A stretch of DNA of 64,000 nucleotides, taken from the NCBI GenBank assembly GCA_950295325.1, contig OX485804.1, positions 15,562,001 through 15,626,000 on the forward strand, in the 5' to 3' direction. A program made the translations under genes and the position numbers. The notes under the pieces were generated by a model. That model saw only the letters and a list, made by a program, of their open reading frames with translations, did not search any database and was not told the DNA's origin. Below are positions 1 through 11,412 of the stretch, piece after piece. Each line of letters opens with the position of its first letter. The stretch's first letter is position 1. This stretch comes from Polytrichum commune (lineage: Eukaryota; Streptophyta; Polytrichopsida; Polytrichales; Polytrichaceae).

Positions 1-52
1 GGGGGTTTTCTCTAAAATTTTGAACTTCAACCAATTATTCCTCAAACTCAAC
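1..52 (+). repeat. Partial hAT-like MITE copy at window edge
   Basis: The first ~52 bases match the inner right half of the MITE family seen complete at 86-285, 10381-10606 and 44459-44690 (the stretch ending in TTCCTCAAACTCAAC). Its right TIR is missing and its left part lies outside the window. It is a fragment of an older copy beside the complete one. Confidence 0.6.
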
Positions 53-85
53 TATGAATCACGTCCAAGTCATAGTTATAGTTTG

Positions 86-285
86 CAGTGTCCAGGGAGA
101 GTTTTTGGGCATAATTATAATTGGTCAAAATCCTAGTGTTTCTAAGTCCAACCGGTTACATATTGTGATCTTTCATTTTTTCTTAATAAATTGGGGATCT
201 TTCATGAAGTCTTGAACTTCAACCAATCATTCCTCAAACTCAACCGATTTATTTGTAACTAGCGGTTGGTTCTCCTTGTTCATTG
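86..285 (+). mobile_element. hAT-like MITE, complete, with perfect 8-bp TSD
   Basis: A 200-bp non-coding element that begins CAGTGTCCAGGGAGA and ends TTCTCCTTGTTCATTG, an imperfect TIR. It is flanked on both sides by the identical octamer ATAGTTTG (78-85 and 286-293). An 8-bp target duplication and a CAGTG-type terminus are typical of the hAT superfamily. Compared with the copy at 10381 it carries an internal deletion. At least six related sequences occur in the window. Confidence 0.8.
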
Positions 286-537
286 ATAGTTTGGTGTGAG
301 ATGAGTGTTTAGAAGCAATTAGCAAGGGTGAAGCCAAGTGGGGTTGGCTAAAAGGCCAGTAATCATTGCATCATGCACCCTACAAATAAATTTGATGAGG
401 ACTACCATTAGGCCACCAATTTTTATTTTTTTATTTTTTTATTCAGTTTGCTAAAATGTTATATTCTTTACAATTCTGCTTCAAACTTGATGGATGTTCC
501 ACAACTCTGACCATAGTGTGTTTGTAAACCTTAGCAC

Positions 538-1072
538 ATGATCTCATGTTTTACCTTATCTATAGGAAAGGGTTCCTACTTTACTTGTTTTCCATGCATC
601 AAAACTTACAATCCAAAGTATTGTCCAAGTGATCAAGAAGTTTATATAACTATGTCAGAGCAATGGTTAGAGAGATTGATCATAAAATTCGGATTGATGG
701 CGGTTGAAAGTGATGCAAGTAGAGCGAAGTTGCTTGAGTTTGTAGAAACTTTGAGGCATGAATGTGAAAACAAATCATTGTATGAAGCATGACAATTTTG
801 TGGGGGCATCAATGAGTGGTATACCAATTGCTCACATTTCATGAAACTTTGGCAAAAAATATACTTGTCATTTCCTCAAGTATTGTAATTATTGAAAGGG
901 GATTTTCAAAACAAAATGCTATATATCAAGAGCCACTTGTGAGCTTTATTGAAGTTGAACACTTCGGATGCTTTGATGCGAGTATCATTATGCAAGATAG
1001 AGTTGGAGAATATGGATTGGAGGGAAATATTTGAGTTATGGTGCAACCTAAGGAATTGGGGAGTTTTTAGTT
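538..1072 (+). pseudogene. hAT-family transposase, C-terminal remnant
   Basis: Translation gives the end of a hAT transposase with its C-terminal dimerisation region. Readable pieces are LLEFVETLRHECENKSLYEA (to 789), FCGGINEW...MKLWQKI after an in-frame TGA at 790, then a one-base shift near 858 to ILVISSSIVIIERGFSKQNA. After a second shift the tail reads ALLKLNTSDALMRVSLCKIE and ENMDWREIFELWCNLRNWG to about 1072. The order ERGFSK...LK...LMRVSL...W is the typical hAT ending. The N-terminal zinc finger and the catalytic DDE core are not visible upstream, so this is a 5'-truncated relic with at least one stop and two frameshifts. It lies 250 bp from a hAT-like MITE, but a direct parent relationship cannot be shown from the sequence. 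Confidence 0.72.
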
Positions 1073-3230
1073 TGGACTAAAGATTGTAAGAACTTCAAAC
1101 TTCTCTACATTTATATTTGAAAGAATGTGATTTAATCTTCAATTTTGTGTGAAAGATTAAGATTTTTTCAAAGATCTATCACATTGAAAGGCAATAAAAA
1201 AAAAGTGACATGTCAAATGAAATGAAGGTGGACCCGTCAAAAAGGAGCACAAAAAGAGCACAAAATACCCTCCTGCATAACAAGACTTGCACATTTTACA
1301 AGGCTGATATTGTGGTCATTTTCACTTAACTAACCAATATAAGTGCACCCTATGTGATGGTTAAAGGTCTATTATGACAATCATCTTTGTTGATTTCCAT
1401 GAGTTTCATATAACCATGATTTATTTTTATTTTTATTCTTTTCAATTCAGGTGTCTTTCTTGGTTTCCATTTAAACTACGCATAGTGTCTAGGGGTGTCA
1501 ATCCAAGGCCTACTTACTTTAAAAGGATATTTGGAATAAGGAATCATGTTGGTGAAAAGTGTGTGATCAAAGTTCATATGCACTTGGGATCTTCATTGTA
1601 GTTCCATGCATACATTATAAAATGATACTGTCGGGAGGGTCATTTTTGAGGTACAAATATGCTTGGAATAACATTTTTATTTGCCTACTTAAGTGTTAAA
1701 AAATGTGTAAAAGAATATTGTGTCACATTCATACAAACATGTCTTGTGTTTGAAATTATGTTTGAGGCATCTATTGACTATATGAAAGTGGTCCCAGAGT
1801 GGTGGCAAAAGTGATAGTAACTTGGCTCCTTCAATTAGAAGTGGTCTTGAGAGTGGTTATAATCCTTCAACAACCTACACCAAGTTCCGTGAGTGAAGGT
1901 GACATTTGCTCCGCTATTATACAATCATGCTTAGAATAACTTGATCACCTCTAACGTACACAATATCAATTTCTGGCCAGTTCATTTATGCTTAAAAATC
2001 CAAATAATACCTCAAAACCAACTAGCCACATGATAAGACAAGTGAAAATATAAGGCACAAATAGGTACTTTATAGTCAAGACCCATTTTATCTTGAAGTC
2101 TTTAGGCCATGCTAATCGTGCTCAACTAGGGTTGTTAGCACTAAGGGTGGTTGTGGTTGCGGTAGTGGTAGTGGTTTACTTTCTTTGATTCCAATTCCAT
2201 GGAAAAGGCATCATCAATGCCAACCACATGAATGACCACCTCTTACCCCATCAATGCCCTTCCTTTGCGTGGTTAACAACCCCTGGGGTGGTTGTTTGTT
2301 CATTCTCATGCATGATCACTAGAGAGGTTCAAGGCCAAGGCCCAAGGAGAAAGTCAGAGGCAACCACTTTACGAATATAATCCAAGGCCAACAAGGATAA
2401 TATCACTTCAATTCTTCTCAAGTCCAACACCTAAACCAATGATGAAATTCCATTTAAAGACCAACCCCACCATCAACCACAAAGGATTCACACATGACAA
2501 GTGTGAATAAAAAAACCATAGTTGTGGTTGTTGATTTGTGGTGTATCAAAAGACCATGAAGGATTGGGAGGAGAAGCTTGACGGTAAACTTGCCACACTT
2601 ACCTCTTCTATCATCTCCAACATTGATCAAAGAGTGGAGACAACAACCAAGATCCTCAAGCACCAAGCCACCAACATACACACACTAGTTGGCTCCATGG
2701 CTTTGGAATTTTAACTTTCCAATCAACATATGCAAGGTTTAGTCAACAAATTTGTAATCTCTATCCCGCACCTCTACCAACAACTTCCACAAGGAACAAG
2801 CACCTCCAGCCATGGGTAGATCACTTCATTGTCAAGTTGAACACCACGTGCGACCAAAAAAAAATCTTCTTTTGGTAAGTTGCACCACCAAAATGGGTCA
2901 AAATTTTATCAAATTTTTTTCATGAGTAGATATACACAGTACCTATGACATAGTCAAAAGTGGTAACTAAATTTAACGATTTGTTTTTTTCATAAAACAT
3001 ACCATTTCTAACTAGAATGACACAAAATTGAAATAAAAAATTTACTAAAAAAATAAAGATGACTAAAAATTTTCAAAAAAGTATACAAAAGATACTATCA
3101 ATGGTTATGTATATGTAGAAAAAATATCATAAATTTTAAAATTATATATGGCATGTAATATAGGGGTAGCAAACTTTGTCCGCAAGTGGTGTCAACTTGA
3201 CAATGAAGTGACCTCCCCGTGCCTCCAGCA
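1073..3230. other. Unassigned intergenic DNA
   Basis: I found no credible gene here. Several short open frames (for example at 1374-1601 on + and 2454-2681 on -) show no recognisable domain. The stretch 2900-3140 is very A/T-rich with many poly-A and poly-T runs. From about 3180 the composition changes abruptly to the C/A-rich plus strand of the LINE. Confidence 0.6.
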
Positions 3231-3353
3231 AACTCATTGTCTCACAAACACCTCCAAGCACCGCCGGGATTCCCGCAAGCACCAAACGCCCCTCATCACA
3301 TCCAACAAGGCCACACCAACACTTATTAATGGCCCTCCAATAGATTTCCATCA

Positions 3354-4162
3354 ATGTCTTCTTTTTTGTGTGTATTGGTCTTCTTTATCAATAAAGAGCT
3401 CAATTTATTTTTATGGAGTACCTCAATTATACCACAATACATTTGGACACACAAACACACACCACAAATTCTTCCTACCTCTCATACTCACCCTTTCTTC
3501 CAAATCTCACAAATATTGAAATTATGCCTTCCAATCAACATTTTCAAAATCAATATTATCCTCATCATACTTATGAACCCTCATGCACAACCAACAAGAA
3601 ATAATGCTCAATCCTACACCACAAGTTCCATGTACCAATTTAATACCATAGCACAAACTCAACTTCCTCAAATACTGCACACATCCCCTCGGCACAATAT
3701 TAAAAAATTAAAACAAACTCAAGACAACTACCAGCAAAGCAAAAACCACAAACAAATAACCCCCTCACAATGTCCTCGCATATTCTTTCACATGCAATCA
3801 CCACCATCCTACAACCCATGCACACAATCTACCACATATCACACACACACACCTAAGACACCCAAAGTGCACCAAGAAAGTCTACTACATATGGAACATA
3901 TCCCCCTTCTTACTTAGGGTCGGAGATAATCCCCAAACCTAGGATTATTAACCATGAACTATGAAATATGCCCAAAATCTTTGACACAAAGACCCCCCAA
4001 AAAAAAAACTTTATAAAAAATTCTACCACTCTTAAACCAAAATACACATACCTAGCCGACACATTTCTACCACTCACTAAACCCACAACCTTAGTCCACC
4101 ACCCACATGCTCATGTCTTTCCACACCTTATCAAACACTCACAACTCCTCCCCCACCACTAG
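3354..4162 (+). pseudogene. Possible LINE ORF1 remnant
   Basis: Two adjacent open stretches (3354-3917 and 3968-4162) have the same low-complexity, Pro/Thr/His/Gln-rich make-up as the rest of the LINE and lie just upstream of the endonuclease remnants, where ORF1 would be expected. No RRM or zinc knuckle can be read. The frames may be open simply because this strand has few T and G. Treat as position-based inference. Confidence 0.3.
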
Positions 4163-4619
4163 ACACCTCATCTTATCTTCACATTAATAACTTCAATTAG
4201 CCCTTTTCCTAGCCACTTCAACCACACCATTTAACATGGCTTCCCACTAAGAAGCCTAACTATATTAAGACATCTCAAAGATATCCCACAATCACTAGAC
4301 CCCCCTCAACACAAGTTGCTCCATCCAAGAACATCTCATTTCCTCTCAAAATATAGAAGACCCAACCCAAAAACTATACAACCTACATAAAAATAAAAAT
4401 AGAAATGCTATAACAAACAAATACATGCCAACATTAACTGAAATCCAAAACCTCTTCCCAACATACCCAACCAATATCATCTAGGAAGCTCTCAAAATCA
4501 TTTCCCCCATCCATGGATTCATTGACAAACTGCGCACGCCCCCCCCCCCCCTGTCCCCCCTCCCCCGCCCCCCCTCCACCCACCCATTACAAACAACACC
4601 AATCAAACACAATCCAACC

Positions 4620-5480
4620 CCATGACATGTCTAACTTGGAATTGCAAACATTTAAGTACCAACCTACAAGACCTCCACCAACCCACTACTCTCCATAATC
4701 TACCAACATCCATTATATTCCTACAAAAAATAAAACTTCCCAGGGATAGGTCCACAAGATACATAGACATGTAATTCCCATCCCGCAAAATAATATACAA
4801 TAACACGAATGACATGGTCTCCTACATATGTAGACCATATGTACCATATGCCCCCACAAGAGGAGGATTAATTACCATGATCCATAAAAAAATTGCATTC
4901 ATAGAAACATCACCAAACTAGCCACATCCATAGAATTATATCCATGCCTACAAATCATCAAAGTTGCAAACAAACCCCCCACCCCCCCCCCCCCCTCCCA
5001 ATTCACATATCCTATCCCAGAAAATTTCTTGATAACTTCCTTACAAAGTTTACAGAGCAAGTCTACACTACCATCCCACAACTTACTACTACTACTACTA
5101 CTACTACTACTACCAAAAAAAAAATTTAAAAAAAAAAACCATCCTTTTCATGGATGACTAGCTAGATGCAAAAAAAAAGAAATTAATCCATGTCATTGAA
5201 TCCATTAGTGATTGCGCAACAAAAACATGCACCCCCCCCCAACACACACACACACCTTTTGCCTTCACCCCATGAATACAACAACAAGGAAGCTTCCTCC
5301 CCACGGTAAATTCCAAAAACAATGGAAAAAACACACGAACCCCTATCACCTCATCAAAAGAATCATTTACACAACCACGTTCCCAAACCCCACCCACTCA
5401 CACACACAATTGAATATACAAAACATCAAAATTATATCACTTGCCCCACACCTCCCAGAATTGATAGACTAACAAGAAAT
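4620..5480 (+). pseudogene. LINE endonuclease domain remnant
   Basis: Fragments read like an APE-type endonuclease domain. A 'TW/NC...QTFKYQPT' start near 4630 is followed by 'IIFLQKIKLPRD' (in another frame, near 4720), where a catalytic Glu normally sits in IIFLQE; here it is Lys. 'YNPCLQIIKVANKPP' follows near 4940-4980. Frames change several times and two long poly-C tracts interrupt the reading. The function is lost. Confidence 0.5.
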
Positions 5481-5599
5481 ACAAACATGGCTAAATGAAC
5501 TCACCAACATAGCCAAACACGCCCGCCTAGAAGCACACAAAATCACCACACACCAAACCTCACAAAACTACACCCAATAAATTAATTTAAAAACCATTA

Positions 5600-6660
5600 A
5601 AAAATATCACCCAACCCTTGACAAAAAAAAACCACAAAAGAACCCACAAATGTATGTTTAGGCCCCCGAACTCAACACCATTCGATTGCCTCCTTGACAA
5701 TGATGGTAATCTCCCCCACATACCCAAACACCATAGCCAACATTATATACTCTACACAAAGATCAACATTTCAAAGACAAGCGTCCCTATGCACAGACCC
5801 CACAAACTACCCTATAGATTGTCTATGCATAATCCGACAATATCCAAGGCAAACCAATGATGATATCATCTTGAGAAAAAGAACCACCCCAAAATGTTCA
5901 TTGGCCTCACAATTCACACATCTCACACATGACACGTGCCTTAAAATAGCTCCAAAGGAAGAAAGCCCGCGCCCCAATGGCCATCCGAACAACATCCTCA
6001 AAATCCTCCCACCCAACTTCCACAATATGCTATTCTTATTTTTCCTGCAATGTTACCATCAAAAAAACCATGTCAAAAGAATGGAAACATAGTACCTTAT
6101 ACTACTCCACAAAAAGATAATCCTAATAGATTCACCAACTACAAACTCATTGCCCTTGAAGGGACTACCCACAAACTCTTTACCAACAATCTCACTTCCC
6201 TTCTAACCACCTTTGGCAAACAACACAAGATATTTCACCACAACCAAAAAGGCCTCCGCCCCATGAGAAACACAGCGCACCAAATACAACCCATCATAGC
6301 GGCACTAGAAGACAACAAATTTACAAACAATGACATATACATCACATGCATAGACTTCAAAAACGCCTTCATTTAAATTGACCACCCAAGACTACTTGCC
6401 ATTATGGAAGACCTAGGCTACCCACTAGACATTATCAAACTAATAGGCACCACTTCCTTCTTGCGGAGCACACTTCATAACACATCCCCAATAGAAATTA
6501 GTAGAGGTGCTATCCAAGGAAACATTCTTAGCCCATACCTATTCATCATATTCCTTGAGCCCTCCTCCACTAGATTGAAATAGATTAAAGAGTCTATAAA
6601 TTCAAAACTTCCTCAAGCACCATGACCACCTCAACCTACGCCGATAAAAAAGAAATCGAG
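5600..6660 (+). pseudogene. LINE reverse transcriptase remnant
   Basis: The longest piece (6050-6376) contains NRFTNYKLIALEGTTHKLFT, the NYRPI-ALxNTIYKL block of LINE RTs, then QKGLRPMRNTAHQIQ, and motif A as ITCIDFKNAFI with the conserved Asp. After a stop the frame continues with DHPRLLAIMEDLGYP and motif B as ISRGAIQGNILSPYLFIIFL near 6500-6560. Motif C near 6640 reads TYADK instead of YADD, so the second catalytic Asp is gone. Reading then stops at about 6665, where unrelated DNA begins. The match to LINE RT blocks in order is strong; the gene is inactive. Confidence 0.82.
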
Positions 6661-6664
6661 ACAA

Positions 6665-6985
6665 GAAAATCATTATTCAAATATTTGGCGCCAAGTATGC
6701 GGCACACCCTACCAAACCCAATGAACGGGAAGAATGCTTAATAATAGTCTAAAGGGCCTATTCAAAAGGTCCAATCTTTCAATTTCTTGCTGTAATGAGT
6801 TCTACTCTAATGAGATCTACTCATAAGACTCTTAGTTACCTGGGCCCATGGGGCACAAATAAAATTAGTAAGAAGCGTTTCATTTTCACTCATCAATTGA
6901 GGGTTATCTAAGGACTATTTGACCCCCCCTCCCCCTCCTCTTCTAATGACTCAAAATGGGCTCACCTAGACCTAGGCATATCAAG
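6665..6985. mobile_element. Insert of about 320 bp in the LINE RT
   Basis: Directly after the degraded YADD motif the composition switches from C/A-rich to balanced, and the LINE reading resumes near 6990. The insert contains GGGCCTATTCAAA near 6757 and TATTTGACCCCC near 6919, a weak inverted relation. No clear target duplication was found. Probably a small non-autonomous element; the boundaries are approximate. Confidence 0.4.
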
Positions 6986-6989
6986 ATGA

Positions 6990-7800
6990 GCAGTCACAAG
7001 TTGCCTTAATATTTCAAACCCCAATCCCTTGCATTTATCACAAACATCAAAGCCCAAAATTAACTATAAGAACCAACAACTCCCCATAATATTTCAAAAT
7101 GGACTATGCACCTATTTAAGAATATGCCTAGTCCCATCATTCAAATGGACCATCCAGAAGGAAATCACCATAAGAAAAAACAAAGTACCACACTACTCTA
7201 TCACCTGCATCAACCTAATAAACAATCAAAATCCCCAATACTATTTTCATCCAAGCATAGAATAGGCATTCTACGCCGCCCCATTTTCAATACCTGATAT
7301 ATGTAAAATGGTCAAGTTACTGATCAAACTTACAAAAAAATTTGTAAAATCCCAATAAGTACCTTTGACATCTTCACAAAACTCCATTGGAATTTTTTTG
7401 GCGGATAGGGGCCTACTATGTCCTCCCAAGACATGCAACTACATTGAATGAACAACTCACACAAACATTAAACGACTAGTTGAATTCATAGTCTCCAACA
7501 TGGCGGAGCCAAACACCTCCCCCTCCTTAACTAAGTTACCAAGCTTGTGATATTTTTACTAAAGAAACATTCCACATCCCCCTAGACTCTGTAGACACCA
7601 CCTTCCCACTTATGAACTCACCTATACACGATGAATGATACAAAATCCCCTTCTACCCAACCCTCGTCCCCACCAAAAAATCCAACACCAAAAAATTCCT
7701 CAATAAACTAGCCACCTTAAACATCACTACACTTAACTCCAAGACCTAGCTGCCACCCGTATCTTTACCTTCCAAGAATTCCAAGCAAAACACACAAACA
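6990..7800 (+). pseudogene. LINE post-RT region, first part
   Basis: The LINE reading resumes with YLRICLVPSFKWTIQKEIT at about 7100-7165, equivalent to the YLGIxLVPSLKW block that follows the RT in this kind of element. Further short segments (LINNQNPQYYFHPSIE and AYYAxPFS-like) run to 7300. From 7500 to 7800 scattered LINE-like residues (THLP-type and TRIFTFQEFQAKHTNTH) end exactly where the solo LTR is inserted. Confidence 0.6.
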
Positions 7801-7805
7801 CACAC

Positions 7806-9014
7806 TGTGAGCGCCCGGGACGCTCCCCTTTCTAATTTCCGCCTCAAGTTCCTCAATATAATGACAAGTTGCGCTTTTGGTGGCCAGAACGCTTATAAGG
7901 GGACTAATTGGGCCTAATACCGCTACTTCATTTATTCTTGGAATCCGACATTTGTATCTTTTCGCTTTCGCAAATCACTACTGCCCCTCCCCTCTCAATC
8001 TTTCCTTCTTCCCTTCCTGGCCCTCGACTGGTTAATCTCCCTAGGCCACCCGTCTTCCCTCCTGCTCACCTTCAAGTTGTAGTTGCCACTCACCGGGGCC
8101 AACTACCTCCCTAGGAAGGAATCCCAAGGTGGCCAGGGGTTCAGTAGGCCGGCCTGCCAAGCAACGGCCGCATTAAGGCCTCAGTCCGGATTGGAGAAAA
8201 GGAGGGAAATTAAACCAGGGTGCTTACCAGCCGCAGAAAGAGGGAAATGGTGGCCCTGAGTAAAGAGAAAATTTTCCTTGGGTTTTGCAGGAGATCTGCA
8301 GAAATGGCGGCAACGGTGGCTAAGGACGGCAGGAAAAAGCGATGGAAGAAAGCGGGGAGGGGATGGCAAGGGGGAGAGACTACGAAGGCTCTTCCGGGAG
8401 TTTTTTTGGGGGCAGTCTTCGGGGAAGGATAGAAAAAGGCATACCTGGGAAGGAGGAAGGGGAGGAGCGACGTGAGGAAAAAGAGAGAAGAGTAGGTAGT
8501 TTTGGCCGACCAGCGGCTGTTGCACAAGACTGTTGTGATCTCTGTGTTGATAGCTGCGGTTAGAATAGGTAGGAAGGGTGTAACCGTGCAATTGTGCACA
8601 CTAGCGGAAGGGAATTCTCAATAAAGATAATTTTCTCCTCACAACCTTGCATGACCTGGTTGCTTGCTGTCTCCTACCGATGCAACCAACCTCATGAGTC
8701 CTCGAATCAGCCTATGCATACATCACCATAACTGAGGATGGGTAAAGGTAAAGGGCAGGGAGGAATACTTAGGAGTAGGTCCAGTTAGAGTAAGGAGGGG
8801 AGGAGCACGAAGGAAGGGCTGGAAGGAGGCTAAGGATCTGAGTCGGCCAACTAAATGTGACCAACTCAGGTGGTCATGGCCGAGAGTAAACACCACGCAC
8901 TCAGAGAATTCACGGTAGCAAATCAGGGCATACCGGTGGAGGAAAAAATTAAGTGACTTGTGGAAAAACTGTAAGTAGGAACCAACTGTAGGGGTTGCGG
9001 TTTCCGGTCTTACA
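7806..9014. mobile_element. Solo LTR, 1209 bp, inserted in the LINE
   Basis: The segment starts TGTGAGCGCCCGGG and ends CGGTCTTACA, so it has the TG...CA termini of an LTR. The pentamer CACAC lies on both sides (7801-7805 and 9015-9019), fitting a 5-bp target duplication, although the flank is itself CA-rich. Composition differs sharply from the surrounding LINE, and LINE coding remnants continue on both sides. It contains a TATAAGGGG stretch near 7893 and AATAAAGATAA near 8622. Overlapping open frames on both strands at 8181-8599 show no recognisable protein. No gag-pol is present, so it is a solo LTR left by recombination (inference). Confidence 0.65.
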
Positions 9015-10380
9015 CACACCTCCAATCCAACACCATCTTCCCACCCACCAACAACACCCAACCAAAATCCACAAATCACCCCACAAGACCACACAACCCC
9101 CCTTACCATTTCCCTCTCACAAATTACTGCATTCAAATCTACCATGCGTAAAGACAAATGGGGGACAAGAAACACATACACCAATTTAAATGCCTATGGA
9201 ACAAGCAAGTAACCATCTACACTAAATGGTTGCCTCAAAACCTCCTACTCAACCCAGATAACATCTTCTACAAACATAATCTACACCTCATCACAAAACT
9301 ATCACAAACCACAAAAATCCAAATTATACAATACAAAACTCCTCAAAACTCGAGAGATGCCACAATTATGAAACAAAAAATATGTTCACCCAAGTATGTC
9401 CATCCCACACCTTACTTTGTACACCCACAAATGTAATCCAAACAAGGGCTTCATAGCAAACTCCCCCACAATACAGATCCACCCCCCCCACTCGCCCATA
9501 TACATGACCATGACAACACCTTCCAACACTCAAACTTGCAAGGCTCCTCTAGCTTTGGGAAAGATACACCACCAACATAAACGACCTAACATTTAGTCTT
9601 AACCCACCCCCTCATGACTTTGTGACATATATCCTACTACTAACCAATATCTACATGAAACCACTAGCAAGGAAACAACCACTCAACAAACCCAATTTAC
9701 ACAATCATCATGTCCCCCCCCCCAAAAAAAAATAAAATAAAAAATACTAGAAGAATAATAAGCACCTTTCAACTCACACATTCATATTTCTCAAGCCCAC
9801 TAATCTAACCCACCAACTTCATACAATACCATTTACCACATGAGAGAGACAAAATCTTCGGCTCCTTGGGACCCGCATTCACCACACAATGGAAAGGATG
9901 TGGCTATGAACATATTATGGATACAACCCTTCTCCATAAGCTCCTCCAAACATTCCCCACCCCCTCCTCATGGTAAGCACCACAAACCCAAACACAACCA
10001 CCAACAATCCACAACTATAACATATTAAAATCCCAAAAGTCTGGCAAAAAACCCACCTCTACCTCGCAACGTTACAACCCAACCTACTCCCCCATTACCA
10101 TCACAAATCGCCAACATCCTCCCATTATGATACCCCCCCCCCCTCCCCCACCCAATCCTACAACACGGATGGATCCTTCACATCATTGGATAATGAAGGA
10201 AATGGCAACATTGCAGGGTCATGAATATTCAACAATCCTTCACAAATACAAAGAACTACACTCTCGGGCTTCCCTAATATACTACGAGGCGAATTTTATG
10301 CATTACTCCTCACAATATAACATACTAAATCCCTACCTTTTAACACATTTATGTGTGCAAATACTTCAAAATGTACATGC
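9015..10380 (+). pseudogene. LINE post-RT region and start of RNase H
   Basis: After the solo LTR the C/A-rich LINE reading resumes (NTYTNLNAYGTSKQ-like near 9170-9215). RNase H motifs appear near 10164 as TDGS followed by LDNEGNGNIAG, and near 10280 as NILRGEFYALL, supplying the first Asp and the Glu of the D-E-D-D site. Numerous stops and frameshifts and several poly-C tracts are present. The domain is cut by a MITE at 10381. Confidence 0.6.
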
Positions 10381-10606
10381 CAGTGATCGGGGAGATTTTT
10401 GGGCATAATCGGTTGAGATCCAAGTGTTTGCAAGTCCAACCGGTTACATGTTGACATCCTTCGGTTTTCCTTTACTAATTTGGGGTATATTCCCTGAATT
10501 CCTCTAAAATGATCGGTAATTTTCTTGCAATCTTGAACTTCAACCAATTATTTCTCAAACTCAACTAGTTCATATGTAACCAATTGCCGGTTCTCCCCAG
10601 TCATTG
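10381..10606 (+). mobile_element. hAT-like MITE inserted in the LINE RNase H domain
   Basis: A 226-bp element starting CAGTGATCGGGGAGA and ending TTCTCCCCAGTCATTG. The flanking octamers are GTACATGC (10373-10380) and GTGCATGC (10607-10614), an 8-bp target duplication with one mismatch. LINE RNase H coding is readable on both sides, so this MITE jumped after the LINE. It is one of the two full-length copies that define the family. Confidence 0.85.
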
Positions 10607-11412
10607 GTGCATGCCTCCTCCTCAACCACACCAAACACCCATTTTCACAATACAACCACAAGGACAAACTACTTATTGTGCAAATCATAGCTACCATCAA
10701 AACCTCCAAACACCACATCACAATCCACAAAGTCAGACCCGCACAAATATGGCTGGCAATGACAAAGCTGACAAACTTATAATAATAATAATAATAATAA
10801 CCCCGTCTTACAATGACCCCCTTCCATTTAATAAGACACCAAACACCCTTACGGCCCTCGATCCGACCAACATCTATCCAACATGATGGCACAAGGAGAA
10901 ACCTCAAAGCCTACATAGAAAAAGAATATAAGAACACGCTCATTTCTCACACAACGTACATAATCCTGATATTAACAAGTGGTTGTCCAACAAAGACCTC
11001 CACTTAACCAGTTCCAACCTATTATGGGATGCCAAATGGATAATTGACACGTAAATTTCACAAGTACTAAAATTTTGAAATGGACAATACATGGGCAACT
11101 ATTGGTGGTTGAGGGTGGGGGGGGACAAACCGACACATAAAATAATCTTTGCACAAGAAGACATAACAAAGCCGCCCATGCCCTATTAAACACCCTCATG
11201 GCACACCCTACCACCCGTTGTTTCTCATATGTAAATGCAAGGGTCATGAATGACTGCTCATTTGATAACACAATTCCATCTTGGCTCCTCTCATGCACAT
11301 GCTATCTACCAAGATGTATTTGCCGTGCCAAACTACACCCAGACATCCCCTACATACTAGGTGCACCAACCCCCATTCACACCAAACCCCAACCTTAAAG
11401 TCCAAATCATTT
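10607..11412 (+). pseudogene. LINE RNase H end and cysteine-rich segment
   Basis: Reading continues with HPFSQYNHKDKLL, ITIHKVR and AGNDKADKL (about 10635-10777), the His/Asp end of RNase H. A (AAT)n run and a short segment with RRNLKAYIEKEYKN follow. Near 11270-11340 the peptide NTIPSWLLSCTC...PRCIC contains paired Cys residues, and LHPDIPYILGAP follows. The reading ends at about 11412, where A/T-rich unrelated DNA starts. Confidence 0.65.

Noticed and set aside
8181-8599. Overlapping 120-136 codon frames on both strands
   Set aside because: They lie within the solo LTR, are Ser/Pro-rich on minus and Gly/Arg-rich on plus, and match no domain. Composition-driven.
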